Of a DNA stretch of 53,073 nucleotides, positions 52,607 to 53,073 are shown piece after piece (position 1 is the stretch's first letter; each line of letters begins with the position of its first letter). The stretch comes from Rosettibacter sp964572725 (GTDB taxonomy: Bacteria > Bacteroidota > Ignavibacteria > Ignavibacteriales > Melioribacteraceae), in NCBI GenBank assembly GCA_964572725.1, contig CAZNFW010000019.1, positions 1-53,073 of the forward strand, in the 5' to 3' direction. The position numbers and the translations under genes are program-made. The notes below the pieces were generated by a model. That model was not told the origin of the DNA, made no database searches, and saw only the letters and a program-made list of their open reading frames with translations.

Positions 52607-52807
52607 ATGTCATTCCCGCGAAAGTGGGAATCCATAAATAGAATTTGCGCAATTAGCAAAATAAAATAAAGTTCTCGTGATAAATCTCGAGTTACATTTC
52701 ACGAAACGACGTTTCGTGTTACAAAATTTTATTTGTGAAAATTCGCGGTTAATTATTTAACCGCAAAATTTTTCATAGTAATTATTATAAGAACACACCC
52801 TCAAATC
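52607..52807 (+). repeat. Right 201-bp direct repeat flanking the CRISPR-Cas module
   Basis: Partner of 45289-45489, same orientation, no indels and 7 mismatches. GCGGTTAA and TTAACCGC at about 52745-52764 form a perfect hairpin here; the left copy has one change. It starts 4 bases beyond the damaged repeat A. In the crRNA sense it sits where the array leader would be. Confidence 0.95.
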
Positions 52808-52910
52808 CCTCATTTATGAAGAGAGGGACTTATTAAGGATATGACAATGAATTAATGTTTTATACGCAGTATTTGTGAAGTAAAAAATTTAAATGAAAAA
52901 TAGATAATAG

Positions 52911-53000
52911 ATGTCATTCCCGTGAAAGCGGGAATCCATGAATAAAATCCGCGTAATTCGCGGCTTAAAAATCGAACCCTCGTGTTACATTACTTATGTT
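52911..53000. repeat. Diverged third copy of the direct-repeat family
   Basis: ATGTCATTCCCGTGAAAGCG and GGAATCCATGAATAAAAT resemble the start of the 201-bp repeat, and CTCGTGTTACATT resembles a later part. The central part, CCGCGTAATTCGCGG, is itself a palindrome. This indicates a dispersed repeat family rather than a unique pair. Confidence 0.6.
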
Positions 53001-53020
53001 GCTTTTAATATATCAACCCC

Positions 53021-53073
53021 TGCCTTCATTTCATTTCGGCAGACAGGCCTGCCTTCATTTCATTTCGGCAGAC
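53021..53073 (+). repeat. Tandem 29-bp repeat at window end
   Basis: TGCCTTCATTTCATTTCGGC with AGAC is at 53021-53044 and again at 53050-53073, separated by AGGCC, so the period is 29 bases. The second copy runs to the window edge, so the number of units is unknown. Confidence 0.85.

Noticed and set aside
1..53073. tRNA or rRNA genes
   Set aside because: Intergenic regions were read on both strands and no cloverleaf or rRNA-like stretch was seen.

Overview
The window is AT-rich chromosomal DNA (roughly 30% G+C) with short intergenic gaps, frequent 4-base gene overlaps and frequent AGGAGG-like ribosome sites. Several features point to the Ignavibacteria/Melioribacter side of the Bacteroidota-Chlorobiota group: a very large type II-C Cas9, a Bacteroidota-style CRISPR repeat, a fused AmmeMemoRadiSam protein, and DUF1684, DUF389 and DUF502 proteins. 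This placement is inferred from gene content only. A 20-base run of N at 10345-10364 shows that the sequence is an assembled scaffold.

Bases 1-7510 hold the replication-origin block on the minus strand: dnaA, dnaN, recF, dciA, gyrB and a truncated mgtE-like gene. AT-rich DNA with DnaA-box-like words lies on both sides of dnaA. Bases 7511-18886 are mainly plus-strand housekeeping genes: L-asparaginase, a membrane HExxH protein, a SpoIIE-type phosphatase, a ClC-CBS-RCK_C chloride channel, an M24 peptidase, a CBS protein, aat and fructose-bisphosphate aldolase. Two minus-strand transporters interrupt them.

Bases 18949-26497 form one minus-strand block. In transcription order it reads NfeD protease, SPFH protein, Tat-signal radical SAM protein, Memo-AMMECR1 lipoprotein, membrane aminopropyltransferase-like protein and membrane-anchored cytochrome c. 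This is an expanded AmmeMemoRadiSam locus of unknown function. Then come pruA and truA on the plus strand, a PAS histidine kinase, a LytTR response regulator with its own kinase and a DUF1684 lipoprotein on the minus strand, and a plus-strand SPFH / unknown / Arc-like trio. Bases 35366-43768 are minus-strand genes for transport, RNA and lipid metabolism, many of them uncharacterised membrane proteins.

Bases 45289-52807 are the accessory highlight: a complete type II-C CRISPR-Cas module between two 201-bp direct repeats that are about 96.5% identical. In order it holds a minus-strand tracrRNA with its own terminator, a 1704-residue cas9, cas1, a 16-codon leader ORF overlapping the cas2 start, cas2, and a minimal array of two repeats and one spacer. 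The crRNA-upstream repeat has lost its 5' end and abuts the right-hand direct repeat, so the array looks truncated. The anti-repeat pairs with the CRISPR repeat over about 14 bp, so Cas9, tracrRNA and crRNA fit together as one system. Palindromic REP-like repeats fill the rest of the right edge.
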